In this document: one piece after another, positions 28,088-37,596 of the stretch
Numbering within the stretch: the stretch's first letter is position 1
Layout of the letters: each line of letters starts with the position of its first letter
From: Rubrivivax sp.
Lineage (GTDB): Bacteria > Pseudomonadota > Gammaproteobacteria > Burkholderiales > Burkholderiaceae_C
Direction: 5' to 3'
Length of the DNA: 49,645 bases
NCBI GenBank assembly: GCA_004210455.1
Contig: SEFA01000044.1
Coordinates: 1-49,645, forward strand
Translations under genes and position numbers: made by a program
The notes under the pieces: generated by a model
Seen by the model: the letters and a program-made list of their open reading frames with translations, nothing else
What the model was told of the DNA's origin: nothing
The model's database searches: none

Positions 28088-29496
28088 AGGCTCTCCCTCC
28101 GCTTGATCTCTTTCTCGATCTCTTCCTGCGCCCGGTCCCACTCGGCGCGGAATTCCCGCCGCACGAGTTCGAACAGGCCCAGGCCGGTGACCAGCACGAA
28201 GCCGGCGCCGAACCAGGACTCGACGCTCTTCGCATCGAGCGCCACGCCCAGGTAGCTCATCTTCGGGCCGAGCGCCTCGTTGAGCTGCAGGTGGTAGAGC
28301 ATCTCCACCATCGCCGAGCCGCCGACCAGCATGGTCAGCGCCGCGCCCGCCAGGCCGAGGTAGGACGGCCACAGCGGACGCAGCTTGCCGAAGGCCGCCA
28401 GCCGCAGGTTCATCATGATCAGCGAGGCGATGCCGCCCGGCGCGTACATCACCATGAACAGGAAGATCAGGCCGAGGTAGAGCAGCCAGGCCTTGGTCAG
28501 CTCCGAGAGCAGCACGGTGGCCACGACCATCAGCACCGCGCCGATGATGGGCCCGAAGAAGAAGGTCGCGCCGCCGAGGAAGGTGAAGAGCAGGTACGCG
28601 CCCGAGCGCGCCGCGCCGACGACCTCGGCGTTGACGATCTCGAAGTTCAGCGCCGACAGCCCGCCGGACACGCCGGCGAAGAAGCCCGCGATCAGGAACG
28701 CGAGGAAGCGCACCCACTGCGTGTCGTAGCCGATGAACTCGACGCGTTCGGGGTTGTCGCGCACCGCGTTGAGCATGCGTCCCAGCGGCGTGCGCGTGAA
28801 CGCGAACAGCAGCGCCGTGCAGACGAAGGCGTAGATCGCGATCAGGTAGTAGACCTGGATCTGCGGTCCGAAGCTCATGCCCCACACCGCCTTGCCGACG
28901 ACGCGGTTGGAGGACACGCCGCCCTCGCCGCCGAAGAACTCCGGCAGCATGAGCGACATCGACCAGATCAGCTCGCCCAGGCCGAGCGTGATCATCGCGA
29001 AGGGCGTGCCGGACTTCTTCGTCGACACGTAGCCGAAGAGCGCCGCGAAAAACAGGCCCGCGAGGCCGCCCACGACGGGCACCAGCCCCACTGGCAATGC
29101 CAGCTGCCCCGCGCCCACGACGTTCAGCGTGTGGATCGCCAGGTAGGCGCCCAGGCCCGTGTACACGGCGTGGCCGAAGCTCAGCATGCCGCCCTGCCCC
29201 AGCAGCAGGTTGTAGGACAGACACGCGATGATGGCGATGCCCATCTGCGACAGCATCGTCTGCGCCAGGCTGCTGGTCCACATCAGCGGCGCCGCGAGCA
29301 GCGCCAGGGCGTAGACGCCCCAGATCAGCCAGCGGCCGACGTTGTGCGGCTTGAAGTGGTAGGTCTCGCCGCGCCGGGCGCGGGGATGGACGCGCCGTGT
29401 CCCGCCGTGGGTCGGACCGGCGGACGGCGAGCCCGGCGCGGAGCCGGCGGGAGCGGCGGGCGTGGGAGAGGACGAAGAAGGCATGACGACGGACAT
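28084..29496 (-). CDS. livM: Liv-type ABC transporter permease LivM (long form)
   Basis: Inner-membrane permease of 470 residues with about ten membrane helices. The permease core contains LSYNLLLGQGGMLSFGHAVYTGLGAY, GYVSTKKSGTPFAMITLGLGE and the coupling-helix-like RTPLGRMLNAVRDNPER. It is longer than the usual LivM. There is a Ser/Pro/Gly-rich N-terminal tail of about 45 residues, and a C-terminal extension of about 90 residues with further hydrophobic segments and a charged EEIEKEIKRRESL end. The stop overlaps the livG start. livH lies 3 bases upstream. Confidence 0.93.
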   Translation of the reverse strand: MSVVMPSSSSPTPAAPAGSAPGSPSAGPTHGGTRRVHPRARRGETYHFKPHNVGRWLIWGVYALALLAAPLMWTSSLAQTMLSQMGIAIIACLSYNLLLGQGGMLSFGHAVYTGLGAYLAIHTLNVVGAGQLALPVGLVPVVGGLAGLFFAALFGYVSTKKSGTPFAMITLGLGELIWSMSLMLPEFFGGEGGVSSNRVVGKAVWGMSFGPQIQVYYLIAIYAFVCTALLFAFTRTPLGRMLNAVRDNPERVEFIGYDTQWVRFLAFLIAGFFAGVSGGLSALNFEIVNAEVVGAARSGAYLLFTFLGGATFFFGPIIGAVLMVVATVLLSELTKAWLLYLGLIFLFMVMYAPGGIASLIMMNLRLAAFGKLRPLWPSYLGLAGAALTMLVGGSAMVEMLYHLQLNEALGPKMSYLGVALDAKSVESWFGAGFVLVTGLGLFELVRREFRAEWDRAQEEIEKEIKRRESL

Positions 29497-29499
29497 CGG

Positions 29500-30501
29500 T
29501 CAGCCCTCCCGCGTGCCGAGCAGGCCCTTGGGCCGGAAGATCAGGATGAGCACCATCAGCAGGTAGGGCAGGATGGGCGCGACCTGCGCCAGGGTGAGCT
29601 TGAGCAGCGGATAGCCGAAGCTGTCGGGGCCGAGCCTGAACACCTGGGCCAGGGACACGTCGATGGTCAGCGGCAGGGTCTGCAGCAGCCCGATGACGAT
29701 GGAGGCGACGAAGGCTCCGGCAAGCGAGCCGATGCCGCCGATGACGACCACGACGAAGATGATGGAACCGACGAGCACCGCCATCGACGGCTCGGTGACG
29801 AAGGTGACGCCGCCGATGACGCCGGCCAGCGCCGCGAGCGCGCAGCCGCTGCCGAACACCAGCATGAATACGCGCGGCACGTTGTGGCCCAGCGACTCGA
29901 CCATCTCCGGATGCGTCAGCGCGGCCTGGATGACCAGGCCGATGCGGGTGCGCGTCAGCAGCAGCCACAGCGACAGCAGCATGAACAGCGCCACCAGCAT
30001 CATGAAAGCGCGCGTGAGCGGGAACTTGGAGCAGCTGGCCGCGGCGCAGACGGCGGCCGGCGCGTCGCCCCAGGCCATCTGCAGCGCCTGGCCCGGCGCA
30101 TGGATCAGCGTGAAGGCCGCGCCCTGCAGCGAGGGCGGCGGCGGGAACGGGACCGCCGTGCGGCCCCACACCAGCTGGACGAGTTCCAGCACGACATACG
30201 ACAGCCCGAAGGTGATCAGCAGCTCCGGGACGTGGCCGAACTTGTGGACGCGCCGCAGCGCGCCCCGTTCGAACACGGCCCCGAGTCCGCCCACCACCAG
30301 CGGCGCGAGGAACAGCGCGGGCCAGAACCCGATCCACCCGGCGATGGAATACGCGACGTACGCGCCCAGCATGTAGAAGCTCGCATGCGCGAAGTTCAGC
30401 ACGCCCATCATGCTGAAGATCAGCGTGAGTCCGGAGCTGAGCATGAACAGCAGCAGTCCGGAGGACAGGCCGTTCAGCAGGTTGATCAGTATTTGTTCCA
30501 A
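29500..30501 (-). CDS. livH: Liv-type ABC transporter permease LivH
   Basis: Inner-membrane permease of 333 residues from a TTG at 30501, chosen because GAGG lies 8 bases upstream and the product then begins with the typical (M)EQILINLLNGLSSGLLLFMLSSGLTLIFSMMG-like helix. A further TTG at 30519 has no ribosome-binding site. Conserved features are VLNFAHASFYMLGAY, the GHNVPR coupling region and IGGIGSLAGAFVASIVIG. An insertion around residues 150-165 is Cys/Ala-rich. It partners LivM to form the translocation path. Confidence 0.9.
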   Translation of the reverse strand: MEQILINLLNGLSSGLLLFMLSSGLTLIFSMMGVLNFAHASFYMLGAYVAYSIAGWIGFWPALFLAPLVVGGLGAVFERGALRRVHKFGHVPELLITFGLSYVVLELVQLVWGRTAVPFPPPPSLQGAAFTLIHAPGQALQMAWGDAPAAVCAAASCSKFPLTRAFMMLVALFMLLSLWLLLTRTRIGLVIQAALTHPEMVESLGHNVPRVFMLVFGSGCALAALAGVIGGVTFVTEPSMAVLVGSIIFVVVVIGGIGSLAGAFVASIVIGLLQTLPLTIDVSLAQVFRLGPDSFGYPLLKLTLAQVAPILPYLLMVLILIFRPKGLLGTREG

Positions 30502-30523
30502 GACATCATCCTCATTCAACGAG

Positions 30524-30648
30524 CCGGGTTGGCGCGGATCCCGTCGCGAGCGGGCGGAGGTCGGGCCGAAGCGCGGAGCCGTACTCCCGTACGGCGAGCA
30601 CTGCAGGCCCGAGATCCGCTCGCGCAGCAGGGAGACGCGTCAACCCGG
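30524..30648. promoter_or_regulatory. Nested inverted repeats between livJ and livH
   Basis: Outer arms CCGGGTTGGCGC (30524-30535) and GCGTCAACCCGG (30637-30648, overlapping the livJ stop) pair with one mismatch. Middle arms CGCGAGCGG (30545-30553) and CCGCTCGCG (30616-30624) pair perfectly. The inner GCCGTAC/GTACGGC (30578-30584/30589-30595) has a TCCC loop. The structure fills the 138-base gap and could stabilise the livJ mRNA or attenuate transcription into livHMGF. This would give more binding protein than permease. Confidence 0.65.
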
Positions 30649-31911
30649 GCGCTTCATCTGGCACGAGGTGGGCGTGCTCGACACATACGCGTCGTAGGTC
30701 TTCACCGGTGCGAAGTTGAAGCCCGTGTTCTCGACGTTGTACGGATGCTTGGCGTCGACCTTCTCCCAGCGCGAGATGTAGATCGGCTGCTGCAGCTGGT
30801 GGTCGCCCTTGCGGATCTCGACGTCGCCGTTGAAGGACTTGAACTTCAGGCCTTCGAGGGCCGCGGCCACCTTCACAGGATCGGTGCTCTTGGCCTTGGC
30901 CATCGCCGCACCCAGCGCCGAGTAGATGTGGATGACGCTGCCGGTGTAGAAGTCGTCGTTGAACTTGGCCTTGAACTCGTTGGCCCAGGTGTCCATCTGG
31001 CCGCCCATGTTGTTGTAGTTGTAGGCCGCCTGGTAGACGCGCCCCGCGCCCGCGGCGCCGATGGCCGTCGGCGTGCCGGTGACGCCGGCGTAGTAGGTGT
31101 AGAACTTGCCGTTGTAGCCGGCCTCCGAGGCGGCCTTCACCAGCAGCGCCAGGTCCGAGCCCCAGTTGCCGGTGATCACCGTGTCGGCGCCGCTGGCCTT
31201 GATCTTGGCGACGTACGGCGCGAAGTCGCGCACCTGCGCCAGCGGGTGCAGGTCCTCGCCGACGATCTGCACGTCGGGACGCTTGCGGGCCAGCCCTTCC
31301 TTGGCGTACTTCGCGACCTGGTGGCCGTGCGCGTAGTTCTGGTTGAGCAGGTAGACCTTCTTGACGTCGGGCTGGTCCTTCAGGAAGGTCGTGATCGCTT
31401 CCATCTTCATCGACGTGTCGGCGTCGAAGCGGAAGTGCCAGTAGCTGCACTTGCTGTTGGTCAGGTCCGGGTCGACGGCCGAGTGGTTGAGGTACACGAC
31501 CTCCTTGCCGGGATTGCGCTCGTTGTGCTTGTTGACGGCGTCGATGATCGCCAGCGCCGCGCCCGAGCCGTTGCCCTGCGTCACGTAGCGCACGCCCTGG
31601 TCGATGGCCGACTTCAGCGCGTTGAGCGACTCGGCGGGACTGAGCTTGTTGTCGATCGGGATGACCTCGAACTTCACGCCCGCCGGGTTGGTGGCGTTGA
31701 ACTTCTCGGCGAAGAACTGGAAGGACTTCACCTGGTTCTGACCCACCGGCGCCATCAGGCCCGACAGCGGATCGATCCAGGCGATCTTCACCGTCTCGCC
31801 CTTCTGCGCCTGCGCGCCGGTGGCTGCAGTGACGGCGAAGGCGGCGACCGCGATGGCGCGGGCCACGGGACGGACCGGCAAGGAAATCGAACGCGTGCTG
31901 TGCTTGCTCAT
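30640..31911 (-). CDS. livJ: Periplasmic solute-binding protein LivJ-type
   Basis: Type I periplasmic-binding-fold receptor of 423 residues for the ABC importer. A signal peptide ends in ATGAQAQ (about residue 36), followed by VKIAWIDPLSGLMAPVG and later FKFEVIPIDNKLSP-type segments typical of the branched-chain amino-acid/amide-binding family. The start at 31911 has AGGAG 7 bases upstream. The neighbouring acyl-CoA ligase suggests an organic-acid rather than amino-acid ligand, which is inference. It is the first gene of the transporter set and is separated from livH by an inverted-repeat region. Confidence 0.92.
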   Translation of the reverse strand: MSKHSTRSISLPVRPVARAIAVAAFAVTAATGAQAQKGETVKIAWIDPLSGLMAPVGQNQVKSFQFFAEKFNATNPAGVKFEVIPIDNKLSPAESLNALKSAIDQGVRYVTQGNGSGAALAIIDAVNKHNERNPGKEVVYLNHSAVDPDLTNSKCSYWHFRFDADTSMKMEAITTFLKDQPDVKKVYLLNQNYAHGHQVAKYAKEGLARKRPDVQIVGEDLHPLAQVRDFAPYVAKIKASGADTVITGNWGSDLALLVKAASEAGYNGKFYTYYAGVTGTPTAIGAAGAGRVYQAAYNYNNMGGQMDTWANEFKAKFNDDFYTGSVIHIYSALGAAMAKAKSTDPVKVAAALEGLKFKSFNGDVEIRKGDHQLQQPIYISRWEKVDAKHPYNVENTGFNFAPVKTYDAYVSSTPTSCQMKRPG

Positions 31912-32049
31912 GCTTGTCTCCTGATGTGCTTTGTGTGTGTGCAAGGGCGTGAAGCGGCGGGTACGACGGACCGCAGCGGACTGCGGTGAACTGCGGAGAG
32001 GAAAAACGGTGGCGGCGGACCTCCTGCGGACGGCGCGGGACCGGCGGGC

Positions 32050-33720
32050 TCAGCAGCCCGGCAGCTTGTGGCCCTTGAACTGCTCGCGCAGCTTGAGCTT
32101 GAGCATCTTGCCGGTGGCGGTATGCGGGATCTCGTCGACGAACACGACGTCGTCGGGCACCTGCCATCTGGCGATCTTGCCCTCGTAGAAACCGAGCACC
32201 GCCTCGCGCGTCAGCGCCGCGCCGGCATCCGTCGGCTTGCGCACCACGACGAGCAGCGGGCGTTCGTCCCATTTCGGATGCGCGACCGCGATGACGGCGG
32301 CTTCGTGGACGGCCGGGTGCGCCATCGCGATGTTCTCGACGTCGATCGAGCTGATCCATTCGCCGCCGGACTTGATCACGTCCTTGCTGCGGTCGGTGAT
32401 CTGCATGAAGCCGTCGGCGTCGATCGCGGCGACGTCCCCGGTCGGGAACCACAGGCCAGCGTCGCGGCCGTCCCCGCCGGTGACGCGGATCAGCGGCGAA
32501 CCGTCATGCCCGAAGTAGCTGTCGATCACCCAGGGCCCGCGCACGACGAGGTTGCCCGAGCTCTTGCCGTCCCACGGCAGCGCCTGGCCGCCGTCGTCGA
32601 CGACGGCCATGTCCACGCCGTAGATCGCCTTGCCCTGCTTCTCGAGGAGATGTCGCTGCTGTTCCTTGGGCAGTTCCAGCTGGCGGCTGCTGAGCCGCGA
32701 CAGCGTGCCCAGCGGCGACATCTCGGTCATGCCCCAGGCGTGGATGACCTCCACGCCGTAGTCGTCCATCAGCGTGCGCAGCATCGCCGGCGGGCAGGCC
32801 GAGCCGCCGATCACCGTGCGCTTGAAGGTCGAGAACTTCAGCCCGTTGGCGCCGACGTAGTTCAGCAGTCCCAGCCACACCGTGGGCACGCCGGCGCTGA
32901 AGGTGACCTTCTCCGTCTCGAACAACTCATACAGCGACTTGCCGTCCAGATGCGGCCCGGGCAGCACCAGCTTGCAGCCGACCAGCGCAGTGCTGTAGGG
33001 CAGTCCCCACGCGTTGACGTGGAACATGGGGACCACCGGCAGGATCACGTCGCGGCGCGAGGACGCCATCGCATCCGGCAGCGCCGCGCCGTAGGCATGC
33101 AGCACCGAACTGCGATGGCTGTAGACGGCGCCCTTGGGATTTCCGGTCGTGCCGCTCGTGTAGCAGATGCTGGAGGCGGTGTTCTCGTCGAACTCGGGCC
33201 AGACGTAGTGGCCGTCCTCGGCGGCGACGAGGTCCTCGTAGCAATGCAGGTTCGGGATCGAGGACTCGGCCGGCATGTGGGCGCGGTCGCTCATCAGGAT
33301 GAAGTGGCGCACCTGGCCGAGCTGCGGTGCGATCTTCTCGACCAGCGGCAGGAAGGTCAGGTCGAAGCACAGCGCGCGGTCGTCGGCGTCGCCGGCGATC
33401 CAGGCGATCTGCTCGGGGAACAGGCGCGGATTGATCGTGTGGCAGACCAGGCCCGAGCCCGAGGTGCCGTAATAGATCTCGAGGTGGCGATGGCCGTTCC
33501 AGGCCAGCGTGCCGACGCGTTCGCCGGCTTTCAGCCCCAGCCGCGCGAAGGCCTGGGCAAGCTGCCGGGCGCGAAACTCGACCTCGCCCCAGGTGGTGCG
33601 ATGCAGGTCGCCCTCGACCCGCTTGCTGACGATCTCGGTCTCCCCGGAATGGCGCGCCGCATGCTGGATCAACGATGAGATCAGCAAGGGCATCGACATC
33701 ATCTGGCCCATCAGTGCCAT
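32050..33720 (-). CDS. AMP-binding acyl-CoA ligase
   Basis: Adenylate-forming acyl-CoA synthetase of 556 residues. The P-loop [12 protein letters not shown] spans about residues 187-198. Further motifs are WGMTEMSP (A5), [13 protein letters not shown] (A7), [15 protein letters not shown] (A8) and the C-terminal catalytic Lys in TATGKML (A10). It activates a carboxylic acid with ATP and CoA. The sequence type resembles medium-chain and methylthiopropionate (DmdB/AlkK-like) ligases. AGGAG lies 5 bases before the ATG. The gene lies 138 bases upstream of livJ on the same strand and could activate what the importer brings in. Confidence 0.93.
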   Translation of the reverse strand: MALMGQMMSMPLLISSLIQHAARHSGETEIVSKRVEGDLHRTTWGEVEFRARQLAQAFARLGLKAGERVGTLAWNGHRHLEIYYGTSGSGLVCHTINPRLFPEQIAWIAGDADDRALCFDLTFLPLVEKIAPQLGQVRHFILMSDRAHMPAESSIPNLHCYEDLVAAEDGHYVWPEFDENTASSICYTSGTTGNPKGAVYSHRSSVLHAYGAALPDAMASSRRDVILPVVPMFHVNAWGLPYSTALVGCKLVLPGPHLDGKSLYELFETEKVTFSAGVPTVWLGLLNYVGANGLKFSTFKRTVIGGSACPPAMLRTLMDDYGVEVIHAWGMTEMSPLGTLSRLSSRQLELPKEQQRHLLEKQGKAIYGVDMAVVDDGGQALPWDGKSSGNLVVRGPWVIDSYFGHDGSPLIRVTGGDGRDAGLWFPTGDVAAIDADGFMQITDRSKDVIKSGGEWISSIDVENIAMAHPAVHEAAVIAVAHPKWDERPLLVVVRKPTDAGAALTREAVLGFYEGKIARWQVPDDVVFVDEIPHTATGKMLKLKLREQFKGHKLPGC

Positions 33721-33847
33721 GTCGTCTCCTGGAAATTGTCTCCGCGGAACCTCTCGGCGGCCGGACCGCGTGCAACGCGATCGGGCCAGCGCTCGGGCGC
33801 CTTGATTTCGGCTGTTCGAGTCAGTCTATCGACCACCCCGAGCGCCT

Positions 33848-33867
33848 CGCGTCACCCTAGTGACGCG
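33848..33867. promoter_or_regulatory. Perfect inverted repeat in a divergent promoter region
   Basis: CGCGTCAC and GTGACGCG (8 bp each) with a CCTA spacer form a 20-base dyad between the divergent ligase (minus) and chemoreceptor (plus) genes. Its size and position suit a dimeric regulator site. The rest of the 281-base gap shows no clear promoter. Confidence 0.45.
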
Positions 33868-34001
33868 GCGGCGTTTCCGGCATAGGGGAATACACGGGAC
33901 CGCGGCGGGCACAAGCTCTCTTGGCAGCGACAGGCGGCGGTGCTCAGATTCGGTGCGTCCAGGCCCTCACATCGAAAAACCAGAACCCCCAGGAGACGAC
34001 G

Positions 34002-35543
34002 ATGCGGCTCAACGACCTTCCCCTGACCAGCAAGCTCAACGGCGCGATCATGCTGCTGCTCGTGTCGATGCTCGTGGTCGGCATGTTCACGCTGTGGCGC
34101 GGCGATCGCATCACCAGCGACTCCAGCGCGGCAATCGAGGCCGCGCAGGACATCATCCGCAAGTCCGTGCAGTGGCAGGGCATGACGCAGACGGCGGTGG
34201 CGCGCAGCATGGCCAGCGCGATCAGCTCCGACCCGGCCGTCGGCGAACTCTTCAAGGCCAACATCGCCAACGATGCGCCGGAAGTCGCCAAGCTGCGCGA
34301 ACAGATCGCCGCGGAAGCCACACGCCCGGAGGACCAGGCCAAGCTCAAGGAGATCGTCGGTCTGGGACAGACGCTGCTCGCGGCCAGCAAGAAGGCGCGA
34401 GAGTCCGGTGCGACCGGTGACTGGAGCGCCACCAGCCGCATCGTGCAGAACGAGTACGTGCCGTCGGTGAAGATCTACCTGGAAGCGATCGGGCAGTTCG
34501 TCGCGATGCAGGAGGACCACGCGCGGGAGGCGCGCCAGGCCGCGGCCGACGCACGCGCGGCATTGCGCTGGCAGGCGGGATTCGGCGCGCTCGTCATCGC
34601 CGCCGTCGGGCTGTTCACCGCGTGGCTGCTGAGCCGCGCGATCGTGACGCCGATGGCGCAGGCGGTAAAGGTCGCGGAGGCCGTGGCCGCCGGCGATCTG
34701 CGGTCGGAGATCCGTGTCGAGAGCCGCGACGAGACGGGACAGCTGCTGGGGGCGTTGCAGCGGATGAACGAGAGTCTCACGCGCATCGTCGGTCAGGTGC
34801 GGATGAGCAGCGACTCGATCGCGACAGGCACCGGCGAGATCGCCAGCGGCAATGCCGACCTGTCGCAGCGGACGGAGGAACAGGCCTCGAACCTCGAGGA
34901 AACGGCGGCGTCGATGGAGGAGCTCACCGCGACGGTGAAGCAGAACGCCGAAACCGCACGCACCGCGACGCAGCTGGCGCAGAGCGCGTCCACGGTCGCG
35001 GCCGAGGGTGGCCAGGCGGTGCAGCAGGTGGTGGCGGTGATGCATCAGATCGACGAGAGCTCGCGCCGCATCACCGACATCATCGGCACGATCGACGGCA
35101 TCGCTTTCCAGACCAACATCCTCGCCTTGAACGCGGCTGTCGAAGCGGCACGTGCCGGCGAACAGGGACGCGGCTTCGCCGTCGTTGCCAGCGAGGTGCG
35201 CGCGCTGGCACAGCGCAGCGCGGCGGCCGCCAAGGAGATCAAGACGCTGATCGTCGACAGCGGCGCCAAGGTCGAGGCCGGCACGCGCATCGCCGGTTCG
35301 GCCGGCGAGACCATGGGCCAGATCGTCGATCAGGTGAAGCGGGTCTCCGACCTGATCGCGGAGATTAGCCATGCCAGCGTCGAGCAGAGTCAGGGCATCG
35401 GCCAGGTCGGCGACGCCATCACGCAGCTGGATCAGGTCACGCAGCAGAACGCCGCGCTCGTCGAGGAGGCCGCCGCGGCGGCCGAGAGCCTGAAGCACCA
35501 GGCCGCCCAGTTGAATCAGGCGGTGGCTGTCTTCAGGCTCTGA
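34002..35543 (+). CDS. Methyl-accepting chemotaxis protein
   Basis: Chemoreceptor of 513 residues. Membrane helix 1 is near residues 13-33 and helix 2 near 190-212, enclosing a periplasmic ligand domain of about 155 residues that looks helical (four-helix-bundle type). A HAMP segment follows ([21 protein letters not shown]). The cytoplasmic signalling hairpin has the conserved tip [20 protein letters not shown]. Methylation-type Glu/Gln pairs occur ([17 protein letters not shown]). There is no C-terminal CheR-tethering pentapeptide. AGGAG precedes the ATG at 34002. It is monocistronic and convergent with minE only 3 bases away. Confidence 0.95.
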   Translation: MRLNDLPLTSKLNGAIMLLLVSMLVVGMFTLWRGDRITSDSSAAIEAAQDIIRKSVQWQGMTQTAVARSMASAISSDPAVGELFKANIANDAPEVAKLREQIAAEATRPEDQAKLKEIVGLGQTLLAASKKARESGATGDWSATSRIVQNEYVPSVKIYLEAIGQFVAMQEDHAREARQAAADARAALRWQAGFGALVIAAVGLFTAWLLSRAIVTPMAQAVKVAEAVAAGDLRSEIRVESRDETGQLLGALQRMNESLTRIVGQVRMSSDSIATGTGEIASGNADLSQRTEEQASNLEETAASMEELTATVKQNAETARTATQLAQSASTVAAEGGQAVQQVVAVMHQIDESSRRITDIIGTIDGIAFQTNILALNAAVEAARAGEQGRGFAVVASEVRALAQRSAAAAKEIKTLIVDSGAKVEAGTRIAGSAGETMGQIVDQVKRVSDLIAEISHASVEQSQGIGQVGDAITQLDQVTQQNAALVEEAAAAAESLKHQAAQLNQAVAVFRL

Positions 35544-35546
35544 GGG

Positions 35547-35810
35547 TCAGAGCTTGCGGCCTTCCGGCAGCTCGATCTTGACCTCCAGGACTTCGAGGTC
35601 GTCCTGGCGTTCCATGTGGACCTTGATGTCGTCCGGGTTGATGGAGACGTACTTCGAGATGACCGCGAGCAGCTCGCGCTGCAGTTGCGGCAGGTAGTCG
35701 GGGCTGGCGCCGCGACCATTGCGCTCATGGGCGAGGATCAGCTGCAGGCGCTCCTTGGCGACGCTGGCGGTGCTTTTCTTTTCGCCCAGGAAGAAGGACA
35801 TGAATCCCAT
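35547..35810 (-). CDS. minE: Cell division topological specificity factor MinE
   Basis: MinE of 87 residues. It has the N-terminal membrane/MinD-binding segment ([20 protein letters not shown], then LAHER) and the C-terminal dimerisation domain ([32 protein letters not shown]). It stimulates MinD ATPase and drives pole-to-pole oscillation that keeps division at midcell. The first ATG (MGFMSFF) aligns with the usual betaproteobacterial MS.LSF start and is preferred over the second. It is the last gene of minC-minD-minE. Confidence 0.97.
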   Translation of the reverse strand: MGFMSFFLGEKKSTASVAKERLQLILAHERNGRGASPDYLPQLQRELLAVISKYVSINPDDIKVHMERQDDLEVLEVKIELPEGRKL

Positions 35811-35827
35811 GGTCTTTCCCTTTGGGG

Positions 35828-36640
35828 TCAGCGACTGAACAGACGCTTGAAGAAGCCCGGCTTCACGGCCTCGACGAAACGCATCGGCTTGTCCTCGCCC
35901 AGGAAGCGGGCGATGACGTCGGCGTAGGCCTCGGCAACATCCGTTCCCTTCATGTGGATGGCCGGCAGGCCCTGGTTGGACGCCTGCAGCACCACTTCGC
36001 TTTCCGGGATCACGCCTATCAGCGGCGTGCGCAGGATCTCGTGGATGTCCTCCAGCGACAGCATCTGTCCGCCCTCGACCCGGTTGGGGTTGTAGCGGGT
36101 GATCAGCAGGTGCTCCTTGACGGGCTCCTTGCCTTCGATCGCGCGTTTGGTCTTGCTGTTGAGCATGCCCAGGATGCGGTCGCTGTCGCGCACCGAGGAG
36201 ACTTCGGGGTTGGTCACGACCAGCGCCTCGTCGGCGTAGTGCATGGCCATCAGCGCGCCGGTCTCGATGCCGGCCGGCGAATCGCAGACGATGAAGTCGA
36301 ACTCCATCGCCTTGAGCTCGTCCAGCACGCGCTCGACGCCTTCCTGCTTGAGCGCATCCTTGTCGCGCGTCTGCGACGCCGCCAGGATGAACAGCTTGTC
36401 GAGCTGCTTGTCCTTGATCAGCGCCTGGCTCAACTTGATCTCGTCATTGATGACGTTGATCAGGTCGTACACGACACGACGCTCGCACCCCATGATCAGG
36501 TCGAGGTTGCGCAGGCCGACGTCGAAGTCGATCACCGCCGTCTTGTAGCCGCGCATGGCGAGGCCGGTGGCAAAGCTGGCGCTGGTCGTGGTCTTGCCCA
36601 CGCCGCCCTTGCCGGAGGTCACCACAACGATCTTGGTCAT
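35828..36640 (-). CDS. minD: Septum-site-determining ATPase MinD
   Basis: ParA/MinD-type ATPase of 270 residues. The deviant Walker A is [11 protein letters not shown] with the signature Lys at the start, switch I follows ([18 protein letters not shown]), and Walker B is [12 protein letters not shown]. The C-terminal amphipathic membrane-targeting helix is seen as [10 protein letters not shown]. It recruits MinC to the membrane and oscillates with MinE. The start at 36640 matches the family; earlier in-frame codons are not conserved. It lies 17 bases upstream of minE. Confidence 0.97.
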   Translation of the reverse strand: MTKIVVVTSGKGGVGKTTTSASFATGLAMRGYKTAVIDFDVGLRNLDLIMGCERRVVYDLINVINDEIKLSQALIKDKQLDKLFILAASQTRDKDALKQEGVERVLDELKAMEFDFIVCDSPAGIETGALMAMHYADEALVVTNPEVSSVRDSDRILGMLNSKTKRAIEGKEPVKEHLLITRYNPNRVEGGQMLSLEDIHEILRTPLIGVIPESEVVLQASNQGLPAIHMKGTDVAEAYADVIARFLGEDKPMRFVEAVKPGFFKRLFSR

Positions 36641-36687
36641 GGGGGAAGGTCCTTTTTTCAGAGTGTCTGGTTGGGAGGATCCGCGGG

Positions 36688-37596
36688 TCATGCGCCCAGC
36701 GGCTCCATCAGCAGTTTTTCGCCGTCGAGCCGCACCTGCGCGGCCTTGCCCCGGACGTTGTCGGGCAGCGGGTTCTCGCTGGTGCGGTAGATGCCGGCGA
36801 TGGCGATCAGTTCGGCCTCGAGCTGCTGCGCGAAGATGCGCGCGTCCGCGTTGCCGCGCGCGCCCGCGATGGCCTTGCCCCGCAGCGGCGCATACACGTG
36901 GATGCTGCCGTCGGCGATGACTTCCGCGCCGTGGTTCACCGCCGCCAGCACGACCAGGTCGGCGCCCTTGGCGTAGACCTGCTGGCCGGAGCGCAGGGGC
37001 TTGTCGACGTAGACGGTCTTGGCCTCGGTGGGCACCGGCACTTCCACCGGCCGCTCGACGATGACTTCCTTGATGACTTGCTGGACGACCTGCTCGACCC
37101 GGGGTTCGCGCGGTTCACGCGGTTCACGCGAATCGCGCACCGGCTGGTCGGGCGCCTCGGCCAGGCCGAGCTCGGCCGCCTGGGCAAGTTCGGCGGCGTT
37201 CGCGCCGACCACGCCCACCGGCTGCAGGCGATGACGGCGCAGCAGGGGCAGCAGCGCGGCGATGTCGACGCGGGAGACCGGCTCGGCGGCATCGATGGCG
37301 ACAGGCGTCTCGGACTCCAGGCTCAGTTGCCCCTGGCTCTCGACCGCGTCCGCCGTCGTGACTGCCGTCGCGGCCGCCGCAGGCAACTGGCTCAGGTCCA
37401 GCAGCAGCGGATCGTGGTGGAACGCATCGGGCGTCTCGCCTAGCCTGGCCTGGAGTTCCGCGTCGAGCGCGGCCGCGTCGGCCGTCTTCAGGACGAGGGA
37501 GAGCAGGCTCAGCGAGGCGCTCTTCAGTTCAAAAAGTTCCGGCGTCTTGCCGGCGGACGATCGCCCGGATGAATTGCCCGCCACTGCCTGCGTCAT
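36688..37596 (-). CDS. minC: Septum-site-determining protein MinC
   Basis: Inhibitor of FtsZ assembly, 302 residues. The N-terminal MinC_N domain (about 18-130) is followed by a linker with a REP/REPREPR tandem run and a Val/Pro-rich part. The C-terminal beta-helix domain has the typical RSGQQVYAKGADLVVLAAVN, GAEVIADGSIHVYAPLRGKA and GNADARIFAQQLEAELIAIAG-like segments. It is the first gene of the min operon. The linker is longer than in E. coli MinC (231 residues). The repeat arises from 9-base units near 37105-37135. Confidence 0.96.
   Translation of the reverse strand: MTQAVAGNSSGRSSAGKTPELFELKSASLSLLSLVLKTADAAALDAELQARLGETPDAFHHDPLLLDLSQLPAAAATAVTTADAVESQGQLSLESETPVAIDAAEPVSRVDIAALLPLLRRHRLQPVGVVGANAAELAQAAELGLAEAPDQPVRDSREPREPREPRVEQVVQQVIKEVIVERPVEVPVPTEAKTVYVDKPLRSGQQVYAKGADLVVLAAVNHGAEVIADGSIHVYAPLRGKAIAGARGNADARIFAQQLEAELIAIAGIYRTSENPLPDNVRGKAAQVRLDGEKLLMEPLGA

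Noticed and set aside
28291-31989. Long plus-strand open frame opposite livM, livH and livJ
   Set aside because: Its composition is dominated by Arg, Gly, Ala, His and Gln, with no motif. The minus-strand genes have clear family signatures and coupled overlaps.
36688-37596. Plus-strand open frame opposite minC
   Set aside because: Although open, its sequence is a shadow of MinC, whose C-terminal domain is unmistakable and which is followed by minD and minE.
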